Of a DNA stretch of 64,000 bases, positions 1 through 8,750 are shown piece by piece. Every line of letters begins with the position of its first letter. Position 1 is the first letter of the stretch. This stretch comes from Trichothermofontia sichuanensis B231 (GTDB lineage Bacteria; Cyanobacteriota; Cyanobacteriia; B231). The notes beneath the pieces are model-generated. The model saw nothing but the letters and a program-made list of their open reading frames with translations, searched no databases and had not been told where the DNA came from. The translations under genes were made by a program, and so were the position numbers. The DNA is taken from contig NZ_CP110848.1 of assembly GCF_026240635.1 (NCBI RefSeq), positions 1,428,501 to 1,492,500 on the forward strand, in the 5' to 3' direction.

Positions 1-493
1 CTGTGGATGGGCGATCGAGCTACCACCACTTGCCGTGACACTCATGTGATTTCAAAAGCTCCCTTATCGATTACAGCTGCATCAGAATCTGAACCAAAGT
101 GCCTGATCAAGACGTTCTTTGTCAGTTTCCCTAAACAGGTAGGAAATTTAAGAAAGTTTACTAGGATGACGCCTGAAAATGAGACAACTCAATTCAATAG
201 ATTAAAAGGTTTTGGGTAGTTCCTCCTAAATATTAAGAACTATGTAGATCGCTCTCTAGGGCGTCGTTAGGGGCGGGATTGCCTAGAGAACTAGGATAAT
301 GGCTAGAATCCCTCAAAAACTCAGGTCATAGCGCCTAGAAACCCACCAATATTTGCTCCAAACCCAGATTAATGAATGTAAAGAAATATAAAGATATTAC
401 CACCGGATAGTTCATCTTGGGAGGATTCCAGTTGGCAAGCCCCATCCCCTAACCCCTGCGGATGCTGCCCCAACGCTTTGCTCAACTTACCGC
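1..493. other. Intergenic stretch, no supported gene
   Basis: I see no convincing coding region. A 70-codon open frame at 7-219 has no ribosome-binding site, no recognisable motif and atypical composition. The stretch is downstream of mreD (minus strand), and no clear terminator hairpin could be identified. Confidence 0.4.
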
Positions 494-1159
494 CTAGGCA
501 TCGGGTTTGGTGGCTTCCAGGTGCCGCTCCCACAGCCGATTGAGAGGATAGTAAACGACGGGTGCCCACAGGCTACTCAGGATAGCTGAACTCAAGGCCA
601 CTCGTTGGTGATGGGTCCAAATTTCGCTCAGGGTATAGTAGCTGTGTTCGAGTTCCTGGTTCGTGGCTGCCGGGGGGAGCGAGCGGGGAGGTAAGAGTCC
701 TTCGCTAATCCAATCGGGCTGGGTAGGCAAAAGGTGATGTAGGCAGAATTGCAAGGCAACAACGGTTTCAGCAACCACCGCCATGCCAAAGACAATTAGG
801 GCGACGGAAATAAAGTCTTCCTGGATGTATTTGGGCTTCTGCAAGCGAGCTGTGAGGACACCTACCACCACTAAACTCAATACATGGGTGGGGTTGGGAC
901 TACTTAAGCCATCCTGGATCAGCCCCAGAACAAGGCCCGCGAAGGCACCCTGCCAAATTGATCGCTTCACACTCCAGGCCACTACCCAAATCAGGGGCCA
1001 GTTAGGTCCCACCCCCGCCAAGCTCATGCCGGGAAGGCGGACAAACAGGAGAAGACAGCACAAGAGGGCCGATCCCCCGGTCAGTAGCCCACTCAGGATC
1101 AACTGGGTGCGGGGATGCCAATACCAGGAAGGGAACTGCACAGGGCTGGACTTGAGCAT
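494..1159 (-). CDS. mreD: Rod shape-determining protein MreD
   Basis: This is a 221-residue membrane protein, third gene of the mreB-mreC-mreD set. MreD is the integral-membrane partner of MreC and links the cytoplasmic MreB filament to the peptidoglycan elongation machinery. Several hydrophobic segments are visible, at about residues 17-40, 52-66, 75-82, 91-105 and 117-140, and the C-terminal part is more polar. The sequence is poorly conserved, as is normal for MreD, so the call rests on the topology and on its position 121 bp downstream of mreC on the same strand. The start is ATG at 1159. The 120-bp gaps in the operon are longer than usual but contain no obvious terminator. Confidence 0.85.
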   Translation of the reverse strand: MLKSSPVQFPSWYWHPRTQLILSGLLTGGSALLCCLLLFVRLPGMSLAGVGPNWPLIWVVAWSVKRSIWQGAFAGLVLGLIQDGLSSPNPTHVLSLVVVGVLTARLQKPKYIQEDFISVALIVFGMAVVAETVVALQFCLHHLLPTQPDWISEGLLPPRSLPPAATNQELEHSYYTLSEIWTHHQRVALSSAILSSLWAPVVYYPLNRLWERHLEATKPDA

Positions 1160-1280
1160 TCAGAACCAGGAGAAAAGGCGGAAGGGAGAGGCGCAGTTGC
1201 CAGTTTAGCAGTCAAGCTTGGCGCCAGGAGCCGGGAGCAGGTGTTTGCTCCTAGCAGGTAAAGCCAGGAGGGAGACTCGT

Positions 1281-2129
1281 CTAAGGGATCATCGGGTTAG
1301 GGAGGGGAGGGGGATTGCCCGTCATGTTCGGATCGGAACGATGGGCCGGTTCGGTAGAGGCGGGAAGTTCTAAGGCTGGGTCAGGTTTGTCGTTCGGGTA
1401 TAGGATCGCCCATTCCAAATTTTGGATCGGAGCCGAAAGTTTGACGATCGCAATCGGCACTGGACTGCGACTGAGATCAACCGACTCAATTTGCCCAATC
1501 GGTAAGCCCGCTGGATACAACTGGCTAAAGGCCGAGGTCGCCACCATATCCCCCGGTTTCACATCGGGCACTTTATCAAAGAATTCAATCACGGCGCGAT
1601 CGCTATCTTGTCCCCGCATAAATCCCATCGCTCGACTGCGGCTAATAGTGACACCGACACGGCTGGTCGGATCGCTGATCAGCAGCACCCGACTCGTATT
1701 GGGGGTAATGCCGACCACTCGACCAACTAATCCCCCAATCCCCAGAACAACATCCCCTTCCCGCACCTGGTGGTTACTTCCCCGCCCCAGGGTGATATGG
1801 TGCCACCAATCGTCGGCACTACGGCCAATCACAGGCGCAGTCATACCTGGTTGGGGTTGCTTGGCTGCATAGTCAATGAGGGTGCGCAGTTTTTGGTTTT
1901 GCTGCTCCAGTTCCACCAGTCGCCCTTGCAACTCCAGAATGCGAGCATTGACAAGGGTTTCTGGCGAAACCGGTGGCATGTGGAAGGGACGGCTAATCCA
2001 GTTATACAGTTCCAATAGGGCGGCTCCCTGGGTTTGCCGCAAATACCAGCCGCTACCGAGAACAACAACCATGAGGACACATTGCACCCCATATCGTTCC
2101 CACCAGCGGCGAAAGCTATACATCATCAT
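1281..2129 (-). CDS. mreC: Rod shape-determining protein MreC
   Basis: This is a 282-residue bitopic periplasmic scaffold of the elongasome. There is a short cytoplasmic N-terminus, one membrane segment at about residues 14-30, a coiled coil at about 59-86 (ILELQGRLVELEQQNQKL) and then the paired beta-barrel region, with the typical stretch GVTISRSRAMGFMRGQ near 150-165. The last 35 residues are Pro/Asn-rich, which is common in cyanobacterial MreC and probably disordered. It lies between mreB (118 bp upstream) and mreD. The start is one of three consecutive ATG codons at 2129-2121. MreC dimerises and is known to contact MreB, MreD and class B penicillin-binding proteins. Confidence 0.95.
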   Translation of the reverse strand: MMMYSFRRWWERYGVQCVLMVVVLGSGWYLRQTQGAALLELYNWISRPFHMPPVSPETLVNARILELQGRLVELEQQNQKLRTLIDYAAKQPQPGMTAPVIGRSADDWWHHITLGRGSNHQVREGDVVLGIGGLVGRVVGITPNTSRVLLISDPTSRVGVTISRSRAMGFMRGQDSDRAVIEFFDKVPDVKPGDMVATSAFSQLYPAGLPIGQIESVDLSRSPVPIAIVKLSAPIQNLEWAILYPNDKPDPALELPASTEPAHRSDPNMTGNPPPLPNPMIP

Positions 2130-2247
2130 GGTCCGTGCGTCCTCTGCAATGCGGGATTATCCAACTGCTCATCCGCCTAGGTGGCCCATGCCCTCACTTT
2201 ACCCAAGCACCTAGCTGGCAGGGCAGCAGCATTGACAATCGGAGGGA

Positions 2248-3285
2248 CTAACGCGAACGGCCACTGAAGACGCGCTCCAGTTGCTTGAAGTTTTCCAAGA
2301 CCCGCCCCGTCCCCAACACCACACAACTAAGGGGATCGGCTGCCACATGGGTCACAATCCCCGTTTCGTGGCTGATCAGGGTGTCCAGACCCTTGAGCAG
2401 GGCACCCCCACCGGCCAGCATGATGCCGCGATCGATAATATCCGCCGCGAGTTCAGGGGGCGTTCGTTCCAGGGTCCGTTTGACCGCTTCGACGATGACT
2501 GAAAGGGGTTCCGACATGCTTTCACGGATTTCCGGTGCCTTGATGGTCACCGTGCGGGGCAGGCCAGACAGCAGGTGCAGACCCCGCACTTCCATCGTTG
2601 CCTCATCTATGTCAGTGGTGGGATAAGCCGAGCCAATCTGAATCTTGATCTCTTCAGAAGTGCGCTCCCCAACTACTAGGTTGTGGACCTTCTTCATGTA
2701 TTGGGTGATGGCTTCACTCAGTTCATCCCCCGCCACCCGCACGGACTCACTGAGCACAATCCCTTGGAGGCTGAGGACTGCCACTTCCGTGGTTCCACCC
2801 CCAATATCAATAATCATGTTCCCTGTGGGTTCGGCGACAGGCAGGCCCGCTCCGATCGCGGCAGCAACCGGTTCATCGATCAAATACACATCCCGTGCCC
2901 CCGCTTGAGCCGCCGCTTCCATCACTGCCCGCCGTTCAACGCCGGTGACGCCACTGGGAATGCCAATGACAATGCGGGGGGAAACCAAGGTGCGCCCTTC
3001 GTGCACACGGCGAATAAAGTGCTTGAGCATTAGCTCTGCCGTGTCAAAGTCAGCGATGACGCCATCCCGCAGGGGACGCAGGGCAGTGATATTACCCGGT
3101 GTCCGACCGAGCATTTTTTTCGCATCTTCCCCAACAGCCAGGGGGACTTTCGTCTCCTGATCGATCGCAACGACGGATGGCTCTTGCAGGACAATCCCTT
3201 TACCCGACACGTAGACCAAGGTATTCGCAGTACCTAGGTCAATGCCCATATCCCGTGACAGTGAAAAACGGCTGAAGAAACCCAC
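2248..3285 (-). CDS. mreB: Rod shape-determining protein MreB (actin-like)
   Basis: This 345-residue actin-family ATPase forms membrane-bound filaments that direct lateral wall synthesis. The phosphate-1 motif [11 protein letters not shown] is at about residues 17-27, the phosphate-2 motif [13 protein letters not shown] is near 160-172 and the adenosine motif is near 285-300 ([15 protein letters not shown]). The hydrophobic, basic N-terminus ([14 protein letters not shown]) resembles the membrane-anchoring helix of MreB. The length is normal for the family. The start is GTG at 3285. It is the first gene of mreBCD. The region upstream to ssb is about 600 bp and also contains a family 2 repeat. 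Confidence 0.98.
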   Translation of the reverse strand: MGFFSRFSLSRDMGIDLGTANTLVYVSGKGIVLQEPSVVAIDQETKVPLAVGEDAKKMLGRTPGNITALRPLRDGVIADFDTAELMLKHFIRRVHEGRTLVSPRIVIGIPSGVTGVERRAVMEAAAQAGARDVYLIDEPVAAAIGAGLPVAEPTGNMIIDIGGGTTEVAVLSLQGIVLSESVRVAGDELSEAITQYMKKVHNLVVGERTSEEIKIQIGSAYPTTDIDEATMEVRGLHLLSGLPRTVTIKAPEIRESMSEPLSVIVEAVKRTLERTPPELAADIIDRGIMLAGGGALLKGLDTLISHETGIVTHVAADPLSCVVLGTGRVLENFKQLERVFSGRSR

Positions 3286-3608
3286 CAGTGTCTATGCCCC
3301 CAAGCTATAGATGTACGTTCGGACAGTCCCAACACGAAGACAATCGAGGAGAATTCTATAATGTTTTCTACTGGGAGTCTAGTCAGAAAGGCTGATTGAC
3401 TTTTCGGGATGAGGGGTGCTTAAGCTAATGTCATCCCACTCCCGTGGCCTATCCCATCTGGCCAGTTTACAGTCAATGATTCCACCGCTGGACTTGCCAG
3501 TCAGGATAATTTTATAAATTTGGGGACGGTTACAAATTTGGGGATGGGTGACGGTTGGTTGAGGAAACGCGAGTGACATCGGATGGGTCAGGCTGAGGGA
3601 AGTACTAC
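3286..3608. other. Intergenic region upstream of mreB
   Basis: No gene is supported. The minus-strand promoter of mreB should lie here, but I could not place -35/-10 boxes confidently. A short open frame at 3379-3579 on the minus strand has no recognisable features. Confidence 0.3.
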
Positions 3609-3825
3609 AGGCTTTACCTCAATCATAAAGTACAGTTTTACCTAGGTAGGCTGGATGCAGCCCCCTGGTGCGGCCCTCACCCTAAATCCCTCTCCCAGAG
3701 TGGGCAAAGGACTTGAAAATAAGGCTCCCCTTCACCCTATTTGGGAGAAAGGAGTGGGAGATGAGGCTGCCGGTCGGATCTCGATCCAGACCTTAACGGT
3801 GTACTGAGTCAATTAGGTAAAGGCT
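3609..3825. repeat. Family 2 MITE-like element, copy 1
   Basis: The left end AGGCTTTACCT (3609-3619) is an inverted match, with one mismatch, to the right end AGGTAAAGGCT (3815-3825). The interior is shared with 14525-14785: a stretch around TCAATCATAAAGTACA, then a G/C-rich hairpin-prone core (ccctaaatccctctcccag), then GTGTACTGAGTCAATT just before the right end. There is no open frame of its own. It lies immediately upstream of ssb and may influence that gene's promoter. Confidence 0.7.
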
Positions 3826-3907
3826 GTAACTCCACACGGGATTTTTAGCGTCTAGCCAAGTCACTGTTGATGTTGTACATTTGTACTGTAGCCTTTTATC
3901 GAGAACC

Positions 3908-4273
3908 ATGAGTTTAAATTCTGTGGTATTAGTTGGGCGGGTCGGTGGTGATCCAGACGTGAAATATTTTGAGTCTGGTAGTGTCGTCTGTCGGCTAACG
4001 CTTGCGGTGAACCGGCCCACCCGCAATACGGATGAGCCGGATTGGTTCAATTTAGAAATGTGGGGTAAGACGGCTGAAGTAGCTGCTAATTATGTGCGTA
4101 AAGGTAGTCAAATCGGGGTAACGGGAGCATTGAAGTTTGAATATTGGCAGGATCGCGCGACTGGGGCTAACCGATCAAAACCTGTGATTGTGGTTGATCG
4201 CATGGAGCTATTAGGGTCTAAGCGAGATAGCGAAGTGGGTTCGATGCCTAACTATAGCCATGATGAGTTTTGA
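3908..4273 (+). CDS. ssb: Single-stranded DNA-binding protein
   Basis: This is a 121-residue OB-fold protein. The N-terminus MSLNSVVLVGRVGGDPDVKY is the typical SSB opening strand, followed by the core WFNLEMWGKTAEVAANYVRKGSQIGVTGAL. SSB coats ssDNA during replication and repair. The acidic Phe-ending tail (YSHDEF) matches the conserved C-terminal tip used to recruit partner proteins, although it is shorter than in E. coli, as is common in cyanobacteria. The ATG at 3908 is preferred over one nine codons upstream because homology begins there. The gene stands alone, downstream of a family 2 repeat. Confidence 0.95.
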   Translation: MSLNSVVLVGRVGGDPDVKYFESGSVVCRLTLAVNRPTRNTDEPDWFNLEMWGKTAEVAANYVRKGSQIGVTGALKFEYWQDRATGANRSKPVIVVDRMELLGSKRDSEVGSMPNYSHDEF

Positions 4274-4358
4274 AGGCTAGTCAGTGAGTTTGGGGGATGA
4301 GCCTGGGGATTTTAGGTGATTCTAGGAGGATGCATCGGCGCTGAGTTAAAAAATTAAT

Positions 4359-4457
4359 TATAGTCATTGCAATTTAGGCTGAAACAGCACCCTCACCCCC
4401 GCTCCCGCTCTGGGAGCGGGGCGTCAAAAACTGCATCGTTCTTATTTGGATTGACCC
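4359..4457. repeat. Family 1 MITE-like element, copy A
   Basis: It begins TATAGTCATTGCAATTTAGG and ends with the inverse of TCAATCCAAATAAGAACGAT. Between them is a hairpin-forming core (CTCCCGCTCTGGGAGCGGGG). It matches copies at 8386, 42967 and 47376 end to end. It lies in the gap between the convergent ssb and transketolase genes. Confidence 0.75.
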
Positions 4458-4459
4458 TA

Positions 4460-4566
4460 CAAGGGTGAGGGGCGCACCAGGGGGATCACTTGTTTGACCG
4501 CCAAATCTTTTCCCCTCATGCCTAAATCCCTTCTCCGACAAGGGGCGAAGGGACTTTAACGGTGGG
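4460..4566. repeat. Family 3 element, partial inverted copy
   Basis: The segment contains cctaaatcccttctccgaca followed by ggggcgaagggactttaac. The same words recur, in one or other orientation, at 13690-13760, 18730-18770, 34875-34905 and 57165-57200. It abuts the family 1 copy at 4359-4457. Confidence 0.5.
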
Positions 4567-4573
4567 ACGGACA

Positions 4574-6481
4574 TCACGCAATCATTGACTTGACCTTTGC
4601 CATGATGCCCACGGGGTCAAGGCCCTGGTAGGGATACTGTTCCCAGAGGCCCCCGCAACCTTCCTCATGGGTTCCTAGATAGGCATATTTTGGCGCAAAC
4701 CCCCGCTCCAACAACCAGGAGCCGAAGCGACTCCCCAGGCCTGTTTTCCGGTTAAACGCTTCCACTACCAGGACAAAGGGTGCCTTGCCAATCTTGGCCA
4801 TCATGTCCTCATCAACCACATTGAGGGTCGGTTTATTGATCAGCCCGACATCAATGCCCTCCTGCTTGAGGCGCTCGACCGCATCCAGGGCACGGTACAG
4901 GGCATCCCCAAAGCTGACGATATAACCCGCAGTCCCCTCGCGAATCACCTCATCTTTGCCGGGGGCAAACAGGTAGTCACCACCGAAGATTTCCTGGCCT
5001 TCGGTATCCAGGATCATGGGCACCTTCGATCGCGTCGAAAAAACAAAGCGCAGGCCCGGTTGGTGGAAAATCGTCTCAATACAGGCTGCCATCTGGCGCG
5101 GATCGGCGGGGAAATAGAGCCGGGTTTCGTAGCCATCCTCTAGGCCATTGTCGGCGAAGAAGTTATTCAGGCCAAAGTGGCAGGTGTTGTCGGCCATGTC
5201 GTCAATCCCGGCGTGGGAGAAGTGGCACAACACGTTGGAGTTGTTCAGCCGCGCCATTGTAATTTCGGAAATGATCATCTCCAAGAAGGCGCTGAAGGTG
5301 GCAAAAATCCCCTGCCGATCCTCCTCCATGCCAAACCCTGCCGCCATCGAGAAGTTGCCCCGCTCCATAATGCCGCCGCTGACAAAAATTTCCGGAAATG
5401 CCTTGCGGATTTGCGCCAACCCACAGGACCCCTCCAGGTCACTATCAACGCACAGCACTTTTTGCCTGCGATCTTCCTCGCTCATGCGGCCAAGGATCGA
5501 GACCACCACATCGCCAAAGACATTGCGGTTAGCCCCGGTTTCGCTGCTTGACCCCAGGAAGGTGTAGGTATTTTGCGGCTTTTCAATGCGCTTGAGGTAT
5601 TCCACCGCTGCCGTGCGACCCCGCGCCTCCAGGTATTGCAGCGCCAATTTCACCGAAATCACATCATGGCCATGATTCGAGCCTTCCAGCCCCTCAATTC
5701 CCACTGCCATTGGCCGTTTGTTAATGACGGCGATCGGTCCTGGGGTGTTAATCGCTTGGCAAATGCGGCTATAGAGACCCTCCAGATCTTCTCCATCGCC
5801 TTCTAAGACTGTTAACCCATGACCCGCTAACGTTTTTGCCAGATTGAAACCAGGGAGATAGTGGGAAGGGTGTCCGGCGATCGTGACATCGTTGTCATCA
5901 ATGAGTAGCTTCACATTGATGTTTTTGGCTACAGCCATGCGGGCAGCCTCTGCATCATTGCCCTCCTGTTGCGAACCATCCGATCCCAGGCAGAACACGA
6001 CCTTATCGGGATGGGCCAGGGCCACCCCATTCACATAGGGCCACAGGTGCCCTAAACGACCGGAGCTAAATTTTACCCCTGGGGTTAAGCCTAACTCTGG
6101 GTGACCGGGGAGGGTAGAGTGGGCTTCGCGATAGCGCAGCAACTGCTCTGCTGGTAGGTCATGGTTCAGCGCTGCCATTAGGTATTGGGTGGCGACCCGG
6201 TGACCCGCTTCATCAAAAAAGATCGGCACAAACTTATCCGGTGCACCCCGGAAAAGGGCATCCAGGATCACCACTTCCGGTACCGTATCGTAGGGACCGC
6301 CCGTATGCCCGCCGACGCCCTTAGCCGCGCCAGTGGCAGTGAAAAAGACGATCGCATCCCGACAGAGTTGGATATTGGCCTGGAGGGCAGCTTTCTGGTC
6401 TGGGGTCAGGGCCGGCTGCGTGGGATCCAGCTTAATCCGTTGGTAGGCACTTAGATCGATCGGGAAGTTGGCACTGGTCAT
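4574..6481 (-). CDS. Transketolase family protein (ThDP-dependent)
   Basis: This 635-residue protein has the three-part transketolase layout. The N-terminal ThDP-binding domain includes GGHTGGPYD at about 57-65 and SDGSQQEG at 167-174, followed by LLIDDNDVTIAGH. The central pyrimidine-binding domain has DLEGSCGLAQIRKAFP, the EXXGRGNFSMAAGFG-like stretch and FATFSAFLEM. A transketolase C-terminal domain starts at about 500. Transketolases transfer two-carbon ketol units in the Calvin cycle and pentose phosphate pathway. The ThDP motif differs from the usual GDGxxxEG(x)5-6EA form, and the length is about 30 residues below the main cyanobacterial TktA, so this is probably a paralogous transketolase of uncertain substrate. 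The ATG at 6481 is preceded by CAGGAAA, a good ribosome-binding site. Confidence 0.8.
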   Translation of the reverse strand: MTSANFPIDLSAYQRIKLDPTQPALTPDQKAALQANIQLCRDAIVFFTATGAAKGVGGHTGGPYDTVPEVVILDALFRGAPDKFVPIFFDEAGHRVATQYLMAALNHDLPAEQLLRYREAHSTLPGHPELGLTPGVKFSSGRLGHLWPYVNGVALAHPDKVVFCLGSDGSQQEGNDAEAARMAVAKNINVKLLIDDNDVTIAGHPSHYLPGFNLAKTLAGHGLTVLEGDGEDLEGLYSRICQAINTPGPIAVINKRPMAVGIEGLEGSNHGHDVISVKLALQYLEARGRTAAVEYLKRIEKPQNTYTFLGSSSETGANRNVFGDVVVSILGRMSEEDRRQKVLCVDSDLEGSCGLAQIRKAFPEIFVSGGIMERGNFSMAAGFGMEEDRQGIFATFSAFLEMIISEITMARLNNSNVLCHFSHAGIDDMADNTCHFGLNNFFADNGLEDGYETRLYFPADPRQMAACIETIFHQPGLRFVFSTRSKVPMILDTEGQEIFGGDYLFAPGKDEVIREGTAGYIVSFGDALYRALDAVERLKQEGIDVGLINKPTLNVVDEDMMAKIGKAPFVLVVEAFNRKTGLGSRFGSWLLERGFAPKYAYLGTHEEGCGGLWEQYPYQGLDPVGIMAKVKSMIA

Positions 6482-6802
6482 GATGGTTTCCTGGACAATG
6501 CGGACTAACGTCCATCTTCAGGGAGAATGATCCCCTCTGTCTACTAACCCAACGTTAACTTTTGAGGGAATCGGGGAGCGAGCAGCCTCGCGTTCTCTCC
6601 GCTAGGGAGAGCGTCAGCCGGATGTGACGAATTTTAAGCAACGGGTCCTGACCAACTTCAAGCAAACTGACGTTTTGGGGAGCGAACGGGTTAACTAAGG
6701 TTAACTAATTAATTAATGTTTAATGATGAATGTTAATGATGAAGATTGATGAGGGGACGATCGGGTCCCAGGTATCTACGGCGCAGAGAGAGCGCGATCG
6801 CC
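6482..6802. other. Divergent intergenic region, transketolase/comM
   Basis: It presumably carries promoters for both flanking genes. At about 6690-6760 it is AT-rich with reiterated taatga/gatga words (ttaatgatgaatgttaatga). No gene or certain promoter boxes are visible. Confidence 0.3.
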
Positions 6803-8332
6803 ATGCTTGCGAGAGTCTGGAGTGCATCCCTGGTTGGCATTGATGCGGTGAAGGTGGGGGTTGAAATTGATGTGTCCGGCGGCTTACCAGGGATTACCGT
6901 GGTTGGGTTACCCGATGCTGCCGTGCAGGAGTCGCGGGAACGGGTACGGGCAGCGTTGAAAAATGCGGGCTATGCCTTTCCCATGCGTAAGGTGGTGATT
7001 AACCTGACACCAGCGGATTTACGCAAAGAAGGTCCCAGTTTCGATTTACCGATTAGTGTGGGAATTCTGGCGGCCTCGGAACAGGTGAGCGCGGAACGGT
7101 TGGAAGAATTTTTATTCCTCGGTGAAGTGTCGCTGGATGGGAGCTTACGGGCGATCGCAGGGGTGTTACCGATCGCGGCGACGGCCCAACAGTTGGGGAT
7201 ATCAACCCTGGTAGTCCCTGCCGATAACGCCCAGGAAGCAGCGGTAGTGAAGGGCCTCAAGGTCTACGGGTTTAAGCATCTTGCGGACGTGGCCGATTTC
7301 CTCAATAATCCCGCTGCCTACGCACCCACCCAACTCGACCCTAGAGAAGAATTACTCCACCAGCAACGGAGCTATCTTGATTTAAAGGATGTTAAAGGTC
7401 AGGCCCATGCCCGTCGGGCGTTGGAAATTGCCGCCGCTGGGGGCCATAACCTGATTTTTGTGGGACCGCCCGGTAGTGGGAAAACCATGCTAGCTCGTCG
7501 GCTGCCAGGGATCTTGCCGCCCTTGACCTTTGAGGAAGCCCTGGAGGTAACCCAAATCCATTCCGTGGCCGGGTTACTCAAGGAGCGGGGTCGGCTCGTG
7601 GGAACGCGACCGTTTCGCAGCCCCCACCATTCCGCATCCGGCCCCTCCCTCGTCGGTGGCGGCAGCTTTCCGCGACCGGGGGAAATTTCCTTGGCCCACC
7701 GGGGGGTATTGTTCCTTGATGAACTCACAGAATTTAAGCGGGATGTGTTGGAGTTTCTGCGCCAACCCCTAGAGGATGGGCAGGTTACCATTTCTCGCAC
7801 CCGCCAATCGGTGATGTTCCCAGCCCAATTCATGCTGGTGGCCAGTACCAACCCCTGTCCCTGTGGCTACTTCGGCGACACGATGCAACCCTGTACCTGT
7901 TCGCCGCGCCAACGGGAGCAATACTGGGCCAAACTGTCGGGTCCCCTGATGGATCGCATTGATCTGCAAGTCGCCGTAAACCGGCTCAAGCCAGAGGAAA
8001 TTACCCGCCAGCCGCAGGGAGAAGCCTCAAGCACGGTGCGCGATCGCGTCCAAACAGCTCGTGCCCTTGCCCAGCAGCGATTTCAGGCTGAACCCAGCGT
8101 GCGCTGTAATGCGGAAATGCAAAGTCGTCATTTGCGCCAGTGGTGCCGCTTAGATGAAACCAGCCAAACCTTATTAGAAGCGGCGATTCGGAAATTGGGA
8201 TTATCGGCACGGGCCACCGATCGCATCCTCAAGGTCAGTCGTACGATCGCCGATCTGGCCGGGGAGGAACAGATCCAGAGCCAACACGTGGCGGAGGCGA
8301 TCCAGTACCGGACGATCGATCGCATGGCCTGA
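6803..8332 (+). CDS. comM: YifB/ComM family Mg-chelatase-like AAA+ ATPase
   Basis: This is a 509-residue protein. It has an N-terminal ChlI-type fold (about residues 20-165), a central AAA+ Mg-chelatase-like domain with Walker A GPPGSGKT at 221-228 and Walker B LFLDELTEF near 305, and a C-terminal Mg-chelatase subunit domain ending near AEAIQYRTIDR. The Cys-rich stretch NPCPCGYFGD is typical of the family. ComM is a hexameric helicase that promotes branch migration during natural transformation. Whether this organism is competent cannot be told here. The ATG at 6803 (MLARVWSASLVGID) is preferred because family homology begins there, not at the GTG/ATG codons up to 57 bp upstream. Confidence 0.93.
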   Translation: MLARVWSASLVGIDAVKVGVEIDVSGGLPGITVVGLPDAAVQESRERVRAALKNAGYAFPMRKVVINLTPADLRKEGPSFDLPISVGILAASEQVSAERLEEFLFLGEVSLDGSLRAIAGVLPIAATAQQLGISTLVVPADNAQEAAVVKGLKVYGFKHLADVADFLNNPAAYAPTQLDPREELLHQQRSYLDLKDVKGQAHARRALEIAAAGGHNLIFVGPPGSGKTMLARRLPGILPPLTFEEALEVTQIHSVAGLLKERGRLVGTRPFRSPHHSASGPSLVGGGSFPRPGEISLAHRGVLFLDELTEFKRDVLEFLRQPLEDGQVTISRTRQSVMFPAQFMLVASTNPCPCGYFGDTMQPCTCSPRQREQYWAKLSGPLMDRIDLQVAVNRLKPEEITRQPQGEASSTVRDRVQTARALAQQRFQAEPSVRCNAEMQSRHLRQWCRLDETSQTLLEAAIRKLGLSARATDRILKVSRTIADLAGEEQIQSQHVAEAIQYRTIDRMA

Positions 8333-8385
8333 TTGTTGACATCCTCCACCGTCCTAAAGAACAGGGATTCCCAGTCTGCCAGCAC

Positions 8386-8492
8386 TATAGTCAATCCAAA
8401 TAAGAACGATACAGCTCTTTGCTCTCCTCTCCCGCTCTGGGAGAGGGGCTGGGGGTGAGGGTGTTGTTTCAGCCTAAATGGCAATGACTATA
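8386..8492. repeat. Family 1 MITE-like element, copy B (full length)
   Basis: This 107-bp copy begins TATAGTCAATCCAAATAAGA and ends with the inverse of TATAGTCATTGCCATTTAGG. Aligning the two 29-bp ends as inverted repeats gives 20 matches by eye. The core CTCTCCCGCTCTGGGAGAGG can fold. It has no coding capacity. Confidence 0.8.
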
Positions 8493-8609
8493 AATCCCTC
8501 TTCGGCTCTGGGAGAGGGATTTAGGGTGAGGGCCGCACCCGTGGGCTGTACCCAGCCTACCCAGGTAAAACTGGACTTTATGATGGACTTTATGATCAAG
8601 GTAAAGGCT
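8493..8609. repeat. Family 2 element, inverted half copy
   Basis: Read on the minus strand it begins AGCCTTTACCT (8609-8599), continues through TGATCATAAAGTCCA and the shared gtaggctgggtacagccc block, and stops in the ccctaaatccctctcccag core. The other half is missing. It directly abuts family 1 copy B. Confidence 0.65.
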
Positions 8610-8750
8610 GTCGTTTGATACGTATTAGGTCTCTGAACCGAGGTCGAGTGATGTTTACCCTTGTCTGGCGAACGAGGCAATTTCAACTCTTATTAGACTT
8701 TTTGAAGCTGGGCTGAGATAATCTCACTTCTGTACCGATGCGCTAGTAGC

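Noticed and set aside
7-219. 70-codon open frame at the left edge
   Set aside because: No ribosome-binding site, no recognisable motif and no conserved-looking composition.
1281-2129. Several long frames opposite mreC, mreB, the transketolase gene and other genes
   Set aside because: They are antisense frames of well-supported genes with no start signals or motifs of their own.
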